From Calendula officinalis (taxonomy: Eukaryota > Streptophyta > Magnoliopsida > Asterales > Asteraceae): 64,000 nt of DNA. A program made the position numbers and the translations under genes. Of the stretch, positions 48,688-61,626 are shown in pieces. The notes below the pieces were generated by a model, which did not search any database, was not told the DNA's origin, and worked only from the letters and a program-made list of their open reading frames with translations. Numbering within the stretch: the first letter of the stretch is position 1; each line of letters begins with the position of its first letter. Where the stretch lies: NCBI GenBank assembly GCA_963853835.1, contig OY970822.1, positions 15,315,501 through 15,379,500 on the forward strand, in the 5' to 3' direction.

Positions 48688-49112
48688 GCTATCCCAACAC
48701 ATCCGCTACCCAACCCCATAAACTCCATCCCCGGTCCATCCGGTGTATTTTCCTTGGCTATCCCTCGAATTTTCGCGGTTATCGATGCCTTGATCCGTCA
48801 ACCGGAAAAGTTATCATCTCCCGACACGTAATATTCGATGAAACTTCTTTTCCATACACTGACACACCTCTCACTACACCCTACACCTTCTTAGATGACC
48901 AACCCATCCTCACCCCCTACTTCGACACCACTGCCCAACTGCCACCTACCCGACCTTCACACCAAACCCAAAACCAACCTTCACCCTCCCCACCCACCAA
49001 CCCGCAACCCCCTGCCGACCCGCCAACCCCTCCCCCACCCAACCCCTTGCCGCCCCACCGACCCCACCCCCACCCCATCCCCACCCTCCAACCGACAACA
49101 CCCACACCATGA
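48688..49112 (+). pseudogene. copia integrase end and proline-rich linker
   Basis: Continues the integrase (CIFLGYPSNFRGYRCLDPSTG, RHVIFDETSFPY) into a long Pro/His/Thr linker that ends at a stop, with RT following in another frame from 49109. Confidence 0.8.
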
Positions 49113-50161
49113 CTACCCGGGCCAAAGACGGTATATTCAAACCCCGTCAAGTCCTAAACCTCAATACCGAAACCAAAACCACCATCTCACCCGTCCCTAA
49201 AACCTACACCGATGCTTTCCGGGATCCAAATTGGGTCAATGCTATGAAAGATGAATATAATGAATTGATGACTAATGAAACGTGGGAGCTTGTACCACGA
49301 CCCCAAGACCACCCGATCATTCGATGTATGTGGTTATTTCGCCACAAATTCCATGCGGATGGGTCACTTCAACGTTACAAAGCTCGCTTGGTTGTTAACG
49401 GTAAATCTCAAACAGTGGGTATTGATTGTGACGATACTTTTAGCCCGGTTGTAAAACCGGCTACCATACGTACGGTTCTTAGTCTTGCCGTTTCTCGCTC
49501 GTGGCCAATACATCAACTTGATGTTAAAAATGCTTTCCTTCACGGTAATCTTCAAGAAACAGTATACATGCATCAACCAGCGGGTTTCGTTAACAAAAAT
49601 ACACCAAATTACGTTTGTCGTCCACGAAAATCCTTATACGGTCTCAAACAAGCCCCCCGGGCATGGTACAATTGGTTTGCAAACTTTATTACCAAACATG
49701 GGTTCCGGAGTAGCACATGTGACAATTCGCTATTTGTTTATCGAACCGAACCCCAAATAGCTTACTTATTGCTATATGTAGACGACATTGTATTAATGGC
49801 ATCAGACACTAAGTTCTTAAAATCAATCATCAACACATTATCACGGGAATTTGCTATGACGGATCTTGGGTCGCTACATCACTTTCTTGGAATTACCGTC
49901 AAGCGAGATCAACATGGGTTGTTCCTATCGCAATCCCAATATGCGATGGACATTTTAAAACGTGCTTCGATGACTACATGCAACCCATGCAACACTCCCG
50001 TGGATACCTCATCGAAACTTAGTGCAACCGCAGGTAAACCCATCAAAGATGGTACTCTTTATCGAAGCTTAGCCGGGGGCCCTTCAATACCTTACCTTTA
50101 CACGCCCCGACATATCATACGCGGTACAACAAATATGCCTTTTCATGCATGCTCCACGTGA
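49109..50161 (+). pseudogene. copia reverse transcriptase
   Basis: 350 residues: WELVPRP, RYKARLVVNG, HQLDVKNAFLHG, LYGLKQAPRAWY and the active-site YVDD (LLLYVDDIVLMAS). After LYRSLAGG the conserved GALQYLTFTRPDI region is scrambled by small indels, and the frame ends early. Confidence 0.88.
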
Positions 50162-50743
50162 CGCTCACTTGAATTTCATGAAACGCATTTTACGATACGT
50201 TAAAGGCACAATTGACTTCGGGGTTCGAATTATTGCATCACTAGTCACATTCTTACCGCTTACTCCGATGCCGATTGGGGTGGATGCCCGTACTCACGTC
50301 GCTCAACCTCGGGTTACTGTGTTTACCTCGGTGATAATCTTATTTCGTGGTCATCAAAACGACAATCTACCATATCGCGGTCAAGCGCCGAAGCCGAATA
50401 CCGAGGAGTCGCAAACGCCGTCGCCGAAACTAGTTGGCTGCGAAATTTACTTCTAGAGTTGCATACTCCGCTTCGCCAAGCCACCATTGTATACTGCGAC
50501 AACGTATCAGCCGTTTACTTATCTGGAAACCCGGTGCAACATCAACGTACAAAGCATGTTGAAATAGATATCCATTTCGTGAGGGAAAAGGTAAAAATCG
50601 GTCATATTAGAGTTCTTCACGTTCCCGCTGCATATCAATATGCCGACATTTTTACCAAAGGCCCGCCAAGACAACTTTTCGAGACTTTCCGTACCAGTTT
50701 AAGCATACAAAATCCTCCCGCTCAAACTGTGGGGGACTATTAG
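50145..50743 (+). pseudogene. copia RNase H region, in two frames
   Basis: First DAHLNFMKRILRYVKGT (50145-50200), then frameshifted DNA, then from 50459 the terminal part TIVYCDNVSAVYLSGNPVQHQRTKHVEIDIHF split here as CDNVSAVYLSGNP and KHVEIDIHF, ending ADIFTKGPP. At least two indels separate the parts. Confidence 0.82.
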
Positions 50744-50990
50744 TAAATATGTATATGGTAGTATATATTTTAGGATAGTTTGTTATTTGGCATTGATTTG
50801 TATTGATCTTATTGTATTCCCTCTCTATATAAAGGGATATCATTGTACATTGTTATTCATTCAATAAGATACACTTTTAGTGTCTCGGTCTCCGATATCT
50901 ATGGCATTTTCTTGGTTCAAGGACAGGGCTAATGTAGTATTGTTTCTTTTTGGAGCGTTATACTTCTAACTCCTCGCTAGTCTTTCCTAA

Positions 50991-50999
<9 letters not shown>

Positions 51000-51074
<75 letters not shown>
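51000..51074. repeat. (TA)n microsatellite
   Basis: About 75 bp of TA repeat with no inserted element, unlike the blocks near 41.5-43.4 kb. Confidence 0.95.
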
Positions 51075-51078
<4 letters not shown>

Positions 51079-52313
51079 GAGCATTAGAAGTGGGTGATGA
51101 TTATACAAAAACTCTTTTTTCTTCTTCCTTTTGCTGTTCAATTTTTTTAAAATAAACTAGCAGCAATTTTAATTGGATGCTTATTGTTTGCTTGCCACCA
51201 TGCTACCACTTATGGAGATGTTGACACGACACCCACCATGATTTTCCTAATATAACTAAATCTTGGAATCGAAATTTTAATTAATTTTATAAAGTAAGTT
51301 TAAATGATTCTTCAATTTCTTTTTTGAATGCAAACTTGAACGGATTGAAGGACCTCTCATCTAGTGTTCAATATGACAGGTAATGTTTCATCACACGTAT
51401 TTTGTGGCCTGTTATGGAAAAGTTTTGGTATTATGCATGTGCTTTAAGATCGTATGATAAAAAATATATTAAATCGATATTTTACTTTTATATTAAATTC
51501 TAAATCTTCTGATTTTTCACTTAATAGTTTATTAATATCAAATTATATTATGTAAAAAAAATTGGTCCATTTAAGTATATCCTCTAAAGCACATGGTAAA
51601 AAAAACACATCATGAAATATACTATTGACTTAAAAAAATGGATCACAAAACAATTATACAAAGAAACATAACCTGTCTTATTGAAGACAACATAAGAAGA
51701 TCGTATCTTAATGGGACTTTAATTGGTTGGTGACTTTTAGCCAACAAAATACTCATCGTCAATCAAGATCATCATCAGCCACTATCACCGTTAAATCATC
51801 AAAATTGGCTGTTGTGAGTTCGGTTATTTCCGCAAGGGTTAATAATAATTGGAAAATGCTAATTATTGTCTTTAGGGTAATAGTTAAGAATAAAATCAAA
51901 GCATAAACTTATTGTACATTAACCATAAAAAAATCACCCCATACATTTTAATAACCAACTCAAGATAATTATGCTTAACCATGTGTACATTATTATCCTT
52001 AATCATTGCCCTAAGAGCATTGATTAGCAAAACCCGTAATAATTTAATTTAATCTCCAAGTCATGTTTCGGTTTAATCACTTAATTTTAATTTTTTATTG
52101 CAATGTTTCAATCCTAAACATTGTATTATACATGTTTGATGAGGACCACAAGTTAGAAAATAATTCGGAGGGAAACAAGGGTGAGTTGGCAGGCAAAACA
52201 TCCATCCACACAACCAACTCATTTCTTACACTCGTACCAACGACACTCGTTACGTCGCTAAGTTCTCTAATAACTAGACACTCTTCTCTGATCCAACAAA
52301 TTAAATCCAAGAA
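51075..52313. other. gene-free stretch upstream of the CYSTM gene
   Basis: Holds a candidate short inverted-repeat element at 51858-52029 (GCTAATTATTGTCTTTAGGG against the inverse of CCCTAAGAGCATTGATTAGC), related to 35519-36009. Otherwise nothing recognised. The promoter of the CYSTM gene should lie at its right end. Confidence 0.45.
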
Positions 52314-52856
52314 ATGGGGTATCAAAACTACCCACCACCAGGTAATTTTAATTTCTCGTTTTCCCCTGATTTTAAATTCAAATTTCTATACATTTCATGG
52401 AAACCTAACGATCTAAATCCAATTGTATTGTTTTTTTAAGGGCACGGGTCTACATACCCACCTCCACTACCGCAAGTCTATCCACCACCACCGCAACCTG
52501 ACCATTTATCGGGTCCGCCACAATACACGGGTCACCCGTACCCACAACCATACCCGGATCCATCCGGAGGGTATTCTTACCCACCACCACGTCCGCCTTA
52601 TCAAGGATACTTTGGACAAAATTACCCTCCGCCACAGCCCCAGCCTCAACCTCAAGCTTACCATTGCGATCACGACGACTATGACAATCAAAATGATTGT
52701 GCCTCTTTTCTCAAGGGCTGGTATGTAATTTTCCATAATTGAATCTAAATTAGACATATTGGAAGCAATTTTGTTTGGAATTGAATGTTTTTGTTTTGCA
52801 GGATGGCAGCCCTTTGCTTCTGTTGTGTCTTGGAGGAATTCTGTGGTTTAGCTTAG
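52314..52856 (+). CDS. CYSTM family small tail-anchored protein
   Basis: Three exons: 52314-52341, 52441-52720, 52802-52856; 120 residues. The start is the ATG in GAAATGGGGTATC, and both introns are GT-AG. The N-terminal 75 residues are Pro/Tyr/Gly/Gln-rich (MGYQNYPPPG; YPQPYPDPSGG). An acidic His/Asp patch (HCDHDDYDNQND) follows, and the C-terminus FLKGWMAALCFCCVLEEFC is the CYSTM module: a short membrane segment with clustered cysteines. Family members are small plasma-membrane or tonoplast proteins linked to stress responses and plant growth. It is convergent with the PPR gene, with 188 bp between the stop codons. Exact function is unknown. Confidence 0.85.
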
Positions 52857-53044
52857 GGATTTTTGCACTCGTCTTAATTCATTTTATAACGTAATTTGTC
52901 TTCAGTTTATTGGTTGTACAGTTACAATTTTGAATTCGGTCAAACGTTGCCTGGGTCAATAATAAAATGCACATCATATGGTATTTTTCAGGTATAAGTA
53001 TTGAACAATGAACGGAACCAATTAATTTTTTTTTCTTTTTCTTG

Positions 53045-55519
53045 TCACCAATAATCCCCACAGGAACAGCACCCATCTCTAAAATGATGAAACCTACTCG
53101 AATCCCTAACTATAATATCCCTTCCAACAATCTTGGAAATAATCTTAATTGCAGCATGACAATCAATACAAGCTCTCAAATTCTTCATCACAACAATCGG
53201 TAATCCTAATCCTTCTGGTGTACTAATTAATGCAAAAGCAATCGCTAATCTCTCACTATGATACTTAACAGATTCTATTTTAACTTCCTCATTCACATTT
53301 TGAAGAATCACACTTGTGTCTGGTTTATACCCTTTTTCTTCCATCTTTTTCCACAAATCATCAATTTTCTCCCGAATTTCCTCAATTTGAGGATGTGTTG
53401 TGTCATTTGCAGTAAAAACATGAACTTTATGATTCGTTTCAACCCAACTGTAAGCAGTAACTTTTTTAACTCCTCTATCTTTCATTGCTTTTTTCACTTT
53501 ACTAACGTCTTCCCATTGTCCTGCTTCTGCATATATATTAGACATGTTTACATACGGGCCAGCATCCCTAAGAATTTCCATTTTGAAGAGTGCATCTGCA
53601 GCCCGTTTAGCAAAATCTTGATTTTTATGAACCCTGCAAGATCTCATAACCGAAGATAACATGATTTCATCGGGCTCAAATGGCATTTCATCCATTAATT
53701 TCTCTGCTTCATTAAACTGCCCACATCTACACAACAAATCAATGATTGATGCATAATGTTCTCTTTTGACCACAATTTTATATCTTTGACTCATAGATTT
53801 GAAGTAAGCAAGCCCTTGTTCAACAAGCCCACGGTGACTGCAAACAGTTAAAACACCCAAAAAGCTAACCGAATCGGGCTGCAGGCCCGATTCAATCAAC
53901 TCATCAAATGTCCTTAAAGTGGCTTCACCATTTCCTTGTTGTGCATAAGCTGAAATCATTGCATTCCATGAAACTATATTTCTCTTAGGCATTTCATCGA
54001 ACACTTGGACTGCATCTTTTATGTACCCACATTTTGCATACATATCAACTAAAGAGCTGCCACAAAACACATTTGACATACAACCTAATGCAATCATAAC
54101 AGAATGTAACTGTTTACCTAACGAAAAAGATGTCAAATTTGCAGTAGCTCTTAATATGCTTGCAAAGGTTGCTTGATCACCATAAACATACGTTTCACGC
54201 ATTTGCTTAAAAAGTTGAATAGATTCATCATAAAATCCTTTTTGAACATATGCTGAAATTATAGCAGTCCATGGAACCGAGTTTTTATTTGAAAGGCTTG
54301 AAAATATAACATTAGCTTCTTCAAATCTGTCACATTTTGCATACATGTCAACCAACGCATTACCGACCAAAATATCCAAATTGGCTTCTGTCACTAATAC
54401 TTGAGCATGGATTTGTTTCCCCATTTTTAGATTAAGTTCAGTTGCTGCTAGACTCAACATTGTTGCAAATGGAAATTGTTTTCTATCAAAGCTAGTCCAC
54501 TGTAATTCATGAAAAAGATTTAAAGATTCTTTTAATTTTCCAGCCCAAACAAACCCAGTTATGATCACATTGTAAGATACACAATCTAGCAACAACATTT
54601 CATCGAATAGTCTTTTTGCATCGTTTATGGAATCATGTTTGGAGTAAAAGTCAAGAAAAGCATTTGACACGAATACGTTCCAAACAAAGTTTGATTTGAT
54701 AACAAGTGCATGAAATTGTTTCCCGAGAGTGAAATCGTTTAGTCCCATACTCGCACATATAACTGCTGCAAAAGTGAACTCAGATGGAATTATACCCAAA
54801 ATTTTCATTTTTATGAAGAGGTTTATTGCTTGGTTATTCAATCCAACATTTGAGTACCCTGTTATCATTGCATTAAATGTAACAGAATCCTTGATCAGCG
54901 TCTCCATGAAAAGTTGATTAGCTAACTCAAGGGTGCCAGTTTTGCAGTAAGCATCAACTAAACTATTGCAAACCATAAGGGTCAAATTAAACCCTAGTTT
55001 AACAATATGGGAATGCACTTGAGTTAGTGTTGTTGTCATCAGGGTGTCATTACAACCAGACAAAAGTGTTGCAAATGTCACGTAATCGGGAAGTGTTCCC
55101 CACCTGCACATTTCAGCGTATAGTTTGAAAGCTTCTAATGGTTGATTGTGTTGTGAATAACCACCAATTAATATGGTCCAAGAAACCTCTGTTCTAACTG
55201 GCATGCTGTCAAATAAGTCTCGTGCAGGAGCTAGATTGCCTGATTTAACATAGCCGGAAATCAGGGTGTTTAGAGAGTAAATGTTTGTTTGGGGCATTTT
55301 GTCGAACAGTTGGTGTGCTTGGGATACTTGGGCATGGGAAATAAGATGGTTTAGTTGAAAGTTGGAGCGTGATGTGTTTGGGTTGAAGCCCGTTTTGACA
55401 ATGGTAGCGTCCAATGAATGCGGGAGTGTAGTTGTGGTGTAGTGAGAGTATGGGAATGGTAAACATCGTCCTTTCAGAAATGTGGTGGAGTTCTGAAGTC
55501 TCATAGGAAAGATGATCAT
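53045..55519 (-). CDS. DYW-type pentatricopeptide repeat protein (organelle RNA editing factor type)
   Basis: 824 residues, no intron. A mitochondrial/plastid-like N-terminus leads into PLS-type PPR motifs through most of the protein (NTLISGYVKSGNLAPARDLF, SLVDMYAKCGYIKDAVQVF), then E/E+ motifs (FEPDEIMLSSVMRSCRVHKN, YSWVETNHKVHVF) and a complete DYW domain with the deaminase zinc signature HSE (754-756) and CIDCH (784-788), ending DYW. Such proteins bind one or a few organelle transcripts and convert C to U. By overall sequence it looks orthologous to Arabidopsis At2g01510, which is from memory and was not searched. A second in-frame Met lies five codons in. The frame is intact. Confidence 0.92.
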   Translation of the reverse strand: MIIFPMRLQNSTTFLKGRCLPFPYSHYTTTTLPHSLDATIVKTGFNPNTSRSNFQLNHLISHAQVSQAHQLFDKMPQTNIYSLNTLISGYVKSGNLAPARDLFDSMPVRTEVSWTILIGGYSQHNQPLEAFKLYAEMCRWGTLPDYVTFATLLSGCNDTLMTTTLTQVHSHIVKLGFNLTLMVCNSLVDAYCKTGTLELANQLFMETLIKDSVTFNAMITGYSNVGLNNQAINLFIKMKILGIIPSEFTFAAVICASMGLNDFTLGKQFHALVIKSNFVWNVFVSNAFLDFYSKHDSINDAKRLFDEMLLLDCVSYNVIITGFVWAGKLKESLNLFHELQWTSFDRKQFPFATMLSLAATELNLKMGKQIHAQVLVTEANLDILVGNALVDMYAKCDRFEEANVIFSSLSNKNSVPWTAIISAYVQKGFYDESIQLFKQMRETYVYGDQATFASILRATANLTSFSLGKQLHSVMIALGCMSNVFCGSSLVDMYAKCGYIKDAVQVFDEMPKRNIVSWNAMISAYAQQGNGEATLRTFDELIESGLQPDSVSFLGVLTVCSHRGLVEQGLAYFKSMSQRYKIVVKREHYASIIDLLCRCGQFNEAEKLMDEMPFEPDEIMLSSVMRSCRVHKNQDFAKRAADALFKMEILRDAGPYVNMSNIYAEAGQWEDVSKVKKAMKDRGVKKVTAYSWVETNHKVHVFTANDTTHPQIEEIREKIDDLWKKMEEKGYKPDTSVILQNVNEEVKIESVKYHSERLAIAFALISTPEGLGLPIVVMKNLRACIDCHAAIKIISKIVGRDIIVRDSSRFHHFRDGCCSCGDYW

Positions 55520-56411
55520 AGCAAATAGTGAAGATGACCTTTCTTACATGTTACCCCTATCTTGGGCTTCTGGCCTAAAGTCCTCTTGGCCCAACAACTT
55601 CCAAAGCCTAGCTTGCGGTTAAACTATGAGAAACCGATGTTTAACAATAATAATAACAAAATTTGTAGGTATTTGCATTTTCATTTAGTGGTATAGTTTT
55701 TTTAATCCTAGTTAGTGTATATAAGAGTGCTGCTAACAATTTCCATCAGCTAGCTTCAATTACGTTTGATAAACTGGTAAATTGGCATTGTTGGCAACCA
55801 AATGTCAGGGGCATCCTTCGATTGCAAACTTTGGCAACAGATATATGGACGGAAAAGTTGGTGTTTTGTGTTTTTATATTTTGTAATGCGTGCGGTCCAA
55901 AAATATAAAGTAAAGGTATATCGTTGGCAGCAGTGGCGAATCCAAAACCAAATTTGACCGGGATTTTCACACAAATTTAAGTGGAGATCATGTAAAAGTT
56001 TCCACTAAAAAAGATTTTTACCCTAATTTTTTCTACATGGAGGATCACCAAGTGGTGGCCATGCACCCCACTTGTGTCAATGTAGATTCGCCAATGAGGT
56101 ATATGACACAGCTGACGTGACACTAATTCACGTAATACTAATTTGACGAAACTGAAGTTGGAAATGATCCAAAGGCATTTGCATTTTTTTCAGAACTTAT
56201 GGATGCCAGTTGCAGTAGGCAGGCATAAACTAAATGTTGATTGGGCTGGGCAACTTAAGGATGCTGGTTACTTGAAAGCAAAATTACGTAATTTAATATA
56301 GTTACAGGAAAGCTCAAACATCATTACTGTTGCACAAGTTTTCCATTTCAATAATTTCTTAACATCACCAGTAGTTGGTGGCATATTGTCAAACCAACCG
56401 GAAGAAACAGG
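55520..56411. other. intergenic region between PPR and alpha-mannosidase genes
   Basis: About 890 bp with one small hAT-type MITE (55922-56096). It serves as the 5' flank of the PPR gene and the 3' flank of the mannosidase gene. Confidence 0.6.
55922..56096. mobile_element. hAT-type MITE
   Basis: An 8-bp duplication AGGTATAT (55914-55921, 56097-56104) brackets 175 bp whose ends share TGGCGAATC in inverted orientation (GTGGCGAATCC left; GATTCGCCAATG right). Non-coding. Confidence 0.75.
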
Positions 56412-59400
56412 TCAAATACAGTCCACATCACACAGTCCATAGTTGAGCATCCTAAGATTATCAATGTCGATGAAGAATGTTCGAATTTCCATAGGCCCAA
56501 GCTCCACCACTAGCCTTTTAGGATCAACACCACCTCCCCTCATAATCTTCTTGCTTTCTTCTGATGAATCTTTCACTTTCCAATTTAGCTTCTTTTCCTC
56601 CATCTCACTCCTTTCTTGATTACCAGACAGATTCATCTCTCTCACCTTGCTTATCTGACAAATATACATAATCAAATGGACCATTAATCTCAAATGGTAT
56701 AATCAAATACCTTTCTATTTGGGAACAACTTCTTCAGCTCCACATTTGCCATTACCGAATAATCTCTGTCCTCCCCCACCTGTAAAAACCATATTATAAG
56801 TATCATATTAAATGTTCATCACGAAATATAACACGTTAAACCTCGTAAAGATGAGCCAAACGAAGGAGTACTTTCCCACTTTCAAGCTCCTGCAATTATC
56901 ATATAATAACCCAATGAACAAAAAAACTCAAATGAGTATGTATGCATACATATACGCACCTGTAGAGTTATAATTGCTGTGTTGTTTGGCAAGCTATACG
57001 ATTCATCCATCATTGAAAAGGATGATACATGTGAATTTTTCCACTCATCTCCATCCTACAAACAAATATATATAAAAACCAAATAAATGTTTATTTACAC
57101 CAACTCTTACCTGTTCTGCAAATGCTACAAGGAGTGGAGAATAAATTTCCTGACCAAAGGTACGACGCCACTTGGCACCATATCCTGTGGGATCAATTCT
57201 AATATAATATTTTCCTTGAACCTGAAAATAAACATACATAAATAATTAAATATTTATATCCATCCAAGAAACAAGGGCAAAACAGCAGATTTGATAGACA
57301 TTATGCTTACCACCAAACCCTTGCAATCATCTTGAACACATATCGTCTCATTTAATACCTCACCAACACCTTTTACATCATCATATAATAACCTCCTACA
57401 AAACAAAACAAAACCAAAAACAATTTACTTGAAATAACTTATTACAAGTATCAGGTATTGTAGTACAAGATCATTAGCCTAATAACATACCTGTGAAGCA
57501 TTAATTCTATTTCACCATCAACTAAACTCGACCCACCTACTGCACGATCCGCCAATACAGAAAGTTCCATACTTTCATCCTTAATGTAAGCTCCAAGGTT
57601 TATCTAACCAAACACAACCACACAGTTACTTATAAATAAAATAATTAAATTTTTTTTACAAAAAAGTGAAACTGAGATATCATAAGAACATGTACCGGGT
57701 AGTAATTTCCAGCAACGGGTTCATTTACTTGTAGCTCCCAATCTGTTCTGAAATCCCGAACCTGCAAAATAGTGATGTTTATCAATCTGCAAACATTAAG
57801 TTTTATATTATTATAAATTATTTATTTACCCTTTTAATGAAGTCTCTCCCATTAGAATCGGTATATATTGTCTTGTTTGTCTTGAAAGCAGTTGTGATCT
57901 GAGTTGTTATTTCCTTCCCAACACCATCCTCTACAGGGATAGGTCCAATCTAGTACCAAATTATAAAATATGTAATTAAATACTAATTAACAAAAAACTA
58001 CTAAGAATGGAACCATAAAACTTACAGTAAATTCAACTTCAGCATGTTCTTTGTCCTTGTATACACGAGTCACCTGATATATCCAAGGGTTGAGCTGTTG
58101 GTGCACTTCATCCATTAGTGGGCCCCTTAAGACAGCAAAAGCTTTCTGTAACAAAGTCAAATTAATATCTTATGTTAATTTGTTTCCTAGATAGATAGGC
58201 CACTCAAAAGGATAATAAACGATTTACCTGCTCTGATTCTATCTGGAATTTGCCATTAGGACGAAAAATATAAGCACCAGAGGCCTTCAAAAAATTTAAA
58301 AAAATAATAATCAGAAAATGAACAAAATTCTAACAACTTACTACACCGTTAAAGCAAGAAATGAATAAAAACAGAGAAATTGCATGTACCTGATTTGTGC
58401 TATTATGGCCAGAATAGTAGCTGAATGAGTGTTCCACAGATTCTTCAACCTTGAGTCATGTCATGTGCCAAGAACAAGATATTATTTTGCAAAATTAAAT
58501 TAAAAAAACATGGATTTATGAAACTGGAAGCTACCGAGTTTCTTTTATTGATATAACGTGTAAGCTTTCCATTGTTTGTAGTGTAATGTAGCTTCAAATT
58601 TCCTCCACCAACTACAACAGTTTTATCATCACTAGTACTATCTGAAGTCCACATTGTTGACATTTTTGAGCTTGTATCTGCTAATCGTTATTACATATGT
58701 TATTTTATGATTTATCTATCTTTAATGTTTGTGATCATAATTATAACATAAGTCAAACAGTTGACCTGAATTTCCTGTCTTTGAGATAATGTAGGTGTTG
58801 AAACCAAGAGGCGGTACAGATGCTGTAAATCCAAGCCAATATAAAGGTGTATTGCTTGGAGATTTACCAACATATGCTTTAACATGAAAGTTTCTCATGT
58901 TCAAAGAAACATTCAAAATTGGAAGAATTTGTGATTCAATTACATTTCCAACTGAATCCGTCACAATTAATTCATGGGAAGAAACCTGGATCAATTTTGC
59001 ATCAAGTCAACACATTAAAGTCAAAGTCAAAGTCAACACAAAAAGATGAATAGAGGGAAGCACTCACGGGAATTCGGACAACTTCTTCTCTTATCCATCC
59101 TAAGGGATTGTAGACAATTACCACCTATAAAAGATAAAAAAAAAAAAGGTTTTAATATGACAGTGATTTATTAGTACTAAACAAATTAGGAAATTATAAT
59201 TAAGATGAATATGTTATGCTTACCAAACTCTTTCCATCAGCCAGAACAGTTTCTGATGGAGGACAGTAACTTATGTTAAGTAAAGGACACTGGAATATTA
59301 AATTACCAATTAGTAATTACCCAAATTTGTAACTAAAATAAAAAAAAAAAAGGAGAAAATGTGTAGAAATTAAAATACCTGCTGCAATACACCAACTGAT

Positions 59401-61626
59401 TTTTCATTGTTGGCACTTGATCTTGAAGCTATTAAATATGCTAATGATGAAGCAACTACTTCTGAAGCCTGCACATTCATTTCAAATTTGACTTTATACA
59501 TATATAGGCCCTTTCACAAAAATAAATAAAAAATAAAAACCTCTAAATAGGCGTTTGAAATACGCAATGCATAATCAGCAGCGACATGTTGCCTTTGGGT
59601 CCCACTAACTGCATCATGATGTTGAGCAATTGCAAGAGCATTGGCTAATGCATCTGTATTTGGTCCAGAACTACTCCTGCCTTTATAAAATTCTAACTGT
59701 CTTGCTGCCTGAAAATTGTACATCTAAATAAAAGAAAACAAAATAAAATAAAAATCTTTTAAAGAAAACTTACCAAATAATAACTGCTCATTGACCTCAC
59801 ATAACCTTTAAAAGTTGGTCTGCTAGTAAAGTATCCTGTCCAATACGTATTTGCTTTATCTGCATATCTAAAAGTTTTTTTTGTTTTTAGGACATAACAT
59901 AATAAACAACATACATCGTATTAATTATTAAAATTTTCAAATATGTGCTTACGGGAAAAAATCATCAGTTTTCAGAGGCCATGTTTCATTAGCTGCATAT
60001 TTTGCATGTGTGTAAATGGATGGAGTAGAATATAGTGCATTCACACGGCCATCCTTAACAAGTGTAACTAATTAATCAGTTTCTTCACAAACAGTTTTTA
60101 CAAAAACCACTAATTAAAACAGATTAAGAACCATTACCAGGTTAACATAATGTATAAATTTATCTATCTGCCTGAACCATGAAACTGCATATTGATACCG
60201 GAAATCGGTTCCCATCAACCACATTATATGGTTTGTCCTTGTTACATTAGCCTTCAAAAAATAATCACATGTTTTTACAAAGGAATCATATAAGTTGATG
60301 TGATTAACAAGTTACATACCTGAGCAATAGCAGCAGCTACAAAATCATCTACCCGTTCTTGAACATTGTAGTCAAATAGGAGTTCATCGTCCTTCAAAAG
60401 TCAAAATTAGAATTAGTAACTGCCAAAAATAGAAATTAAAGATCACACATCATGTTTTTACCTGAATAGGAGCAGATACATCATTTATTTCAAATGTGAA
60501 ACCATCAGGTGGATCATAATGTCTGGGAAATATACCAGTAAATATCTGCAAGTCGACATCCAGAAAGATTAATAAGCTTGTTTTTTTTTTTTTTTAATTA
60601 ATCAAAAGAAACATAAAAGCATCATTTGTAGTCAAAGACCTGTGAAGATGAACCAAGAGACTTAGAACCCTGCCATACAACTTCAAGAGTCTTGTCAATT
60701 TTCCTCTTTTCTCTATCTTGATAATCCATTCGAGCAAAGAAAAGAGAATCAAATCCCACCTGTAACAGAAACATTTCATTTTTATATAATAAATATTGTT
60801 TAAATTCTTAATTAGGAAATAAACGAAAAGATTATAATGGTATAATACCTCTGCACCCAACAAGTAAGCTTGGACAGCAGAGTGACCAAAAGGATCAATC
60901 TGCCAACCAACTCTAGGTTTTTGACCAAATTCCTTGTGTATAAACATGTGTCCCAAAGTTGTTTGATCAATTAAGTCTATGTAATGTGGTGTTGCTTCAT
61001 CGTGCATGCACATACCCCCATTTCTTCAAAGTTTTAATTAATTAGGGTTAATTACAAGTACATTAGAATGTTTGATGCAATCAGTTTTACAATTAAAACA
61101 GTCAACTCACATGAATTCAAGTTGACCTGTGTTGACGAGCTCCTTGACTTTACTCTTAAGTAGTTCGCTCTGCTGGTTCCACCATCGCTGGAAGAACGCC
61201 TGAAAGAAATTCAGATTAATTTCGTTTTATGAAAATTGAAAACCTAATCACAAAGGGAGCTTACCATTTCAACATAGATGAACTTGCGATTTTTGTCATC
61301 CAGCAAAGCTGAAATCACGGAATCCAACACGTTCTGAACACAAGCGCCCTATAACAAATTGGATGAAAATGAAATTAAACAGTTGCATGTGCAAACAGAG
61401 AAGGAAAAGAGGGAACTGGTGTTACTCTAATGGAATTATTAGCACCGGTGTAGTACTGATCGACGGTTTTGAGCCAGCCTACATCATCATGAGAGTGAGG
61501 TACCAAATGAACATTGAGTTTGTCAGGTTGGATTCTGTGAGAAGTATCATACACCATATACTTGCACTCTGCCCCCCAAAAGCAGAGGAAGAAAAGTAGA
61601 GCTGAAATATTGAGCAACCACTTCAT
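56412..61626 (-). CDS. Acid alpha-mannosidase, GH38 (vacuolar/apoplastic)
   Basis: 28 exons: 61626-61426, 61348-61265, 61199-61111, 61023-60849, 60759-60640, 60545-60462, 60391-60320, 60251-60138, 60053-59953, 59867-59774, 59708-59541, 59468-59379, 59289-59224, 59124-59068, 58985-58766, 58677-58535, 58449-58390, 58284-58228, 58145-58026, 57949-57830, 57761-57696, 57603-57491, 57395-57311, 57221-57111, 57055-56960, 56889-56842, 56779-56711, 56654-56412. All GT-AG with agreeing phases; 1021 residues, the usual plant length. Signal peptide (MKWLLNISALLFFLCF, cleavage near Cys21), zinc/active-site HSHDDVGW (44-51), catalytic nucleophile Asp195 in FFARMDYQD, and HHDAVSGT (408-415). GH38 acid mannosidases remove alpha-mannose from N-glycans during glycoprotein turnover in vacuole or cell wall. 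Several NXS/T sites are visible. No damage seen. Confidence 0.94.

Larger units (their letters stand above)
45366..50890 (+). mobile_element. 5'-truncated Ty1/copia retrotransposon (RE1/Ale-like)
   Basis: Gag C-terminus, protease, integrase, RT and RNase H on the plus strand, then a polypurine tract (GTGGGGGAC at 50729-50737) and a 3' LTR from about 50738 (TATTAGTAAATATG, ancestral TG changed to TA; TATATAAA at 50826-50833). The 5' LTR, primer site and gag N-terminus are missing. A gypsy solo LTR splits pol at 46961-48682. Several frameshifts are present. Independent of the Sirevirus family. Confidence 0.85.
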
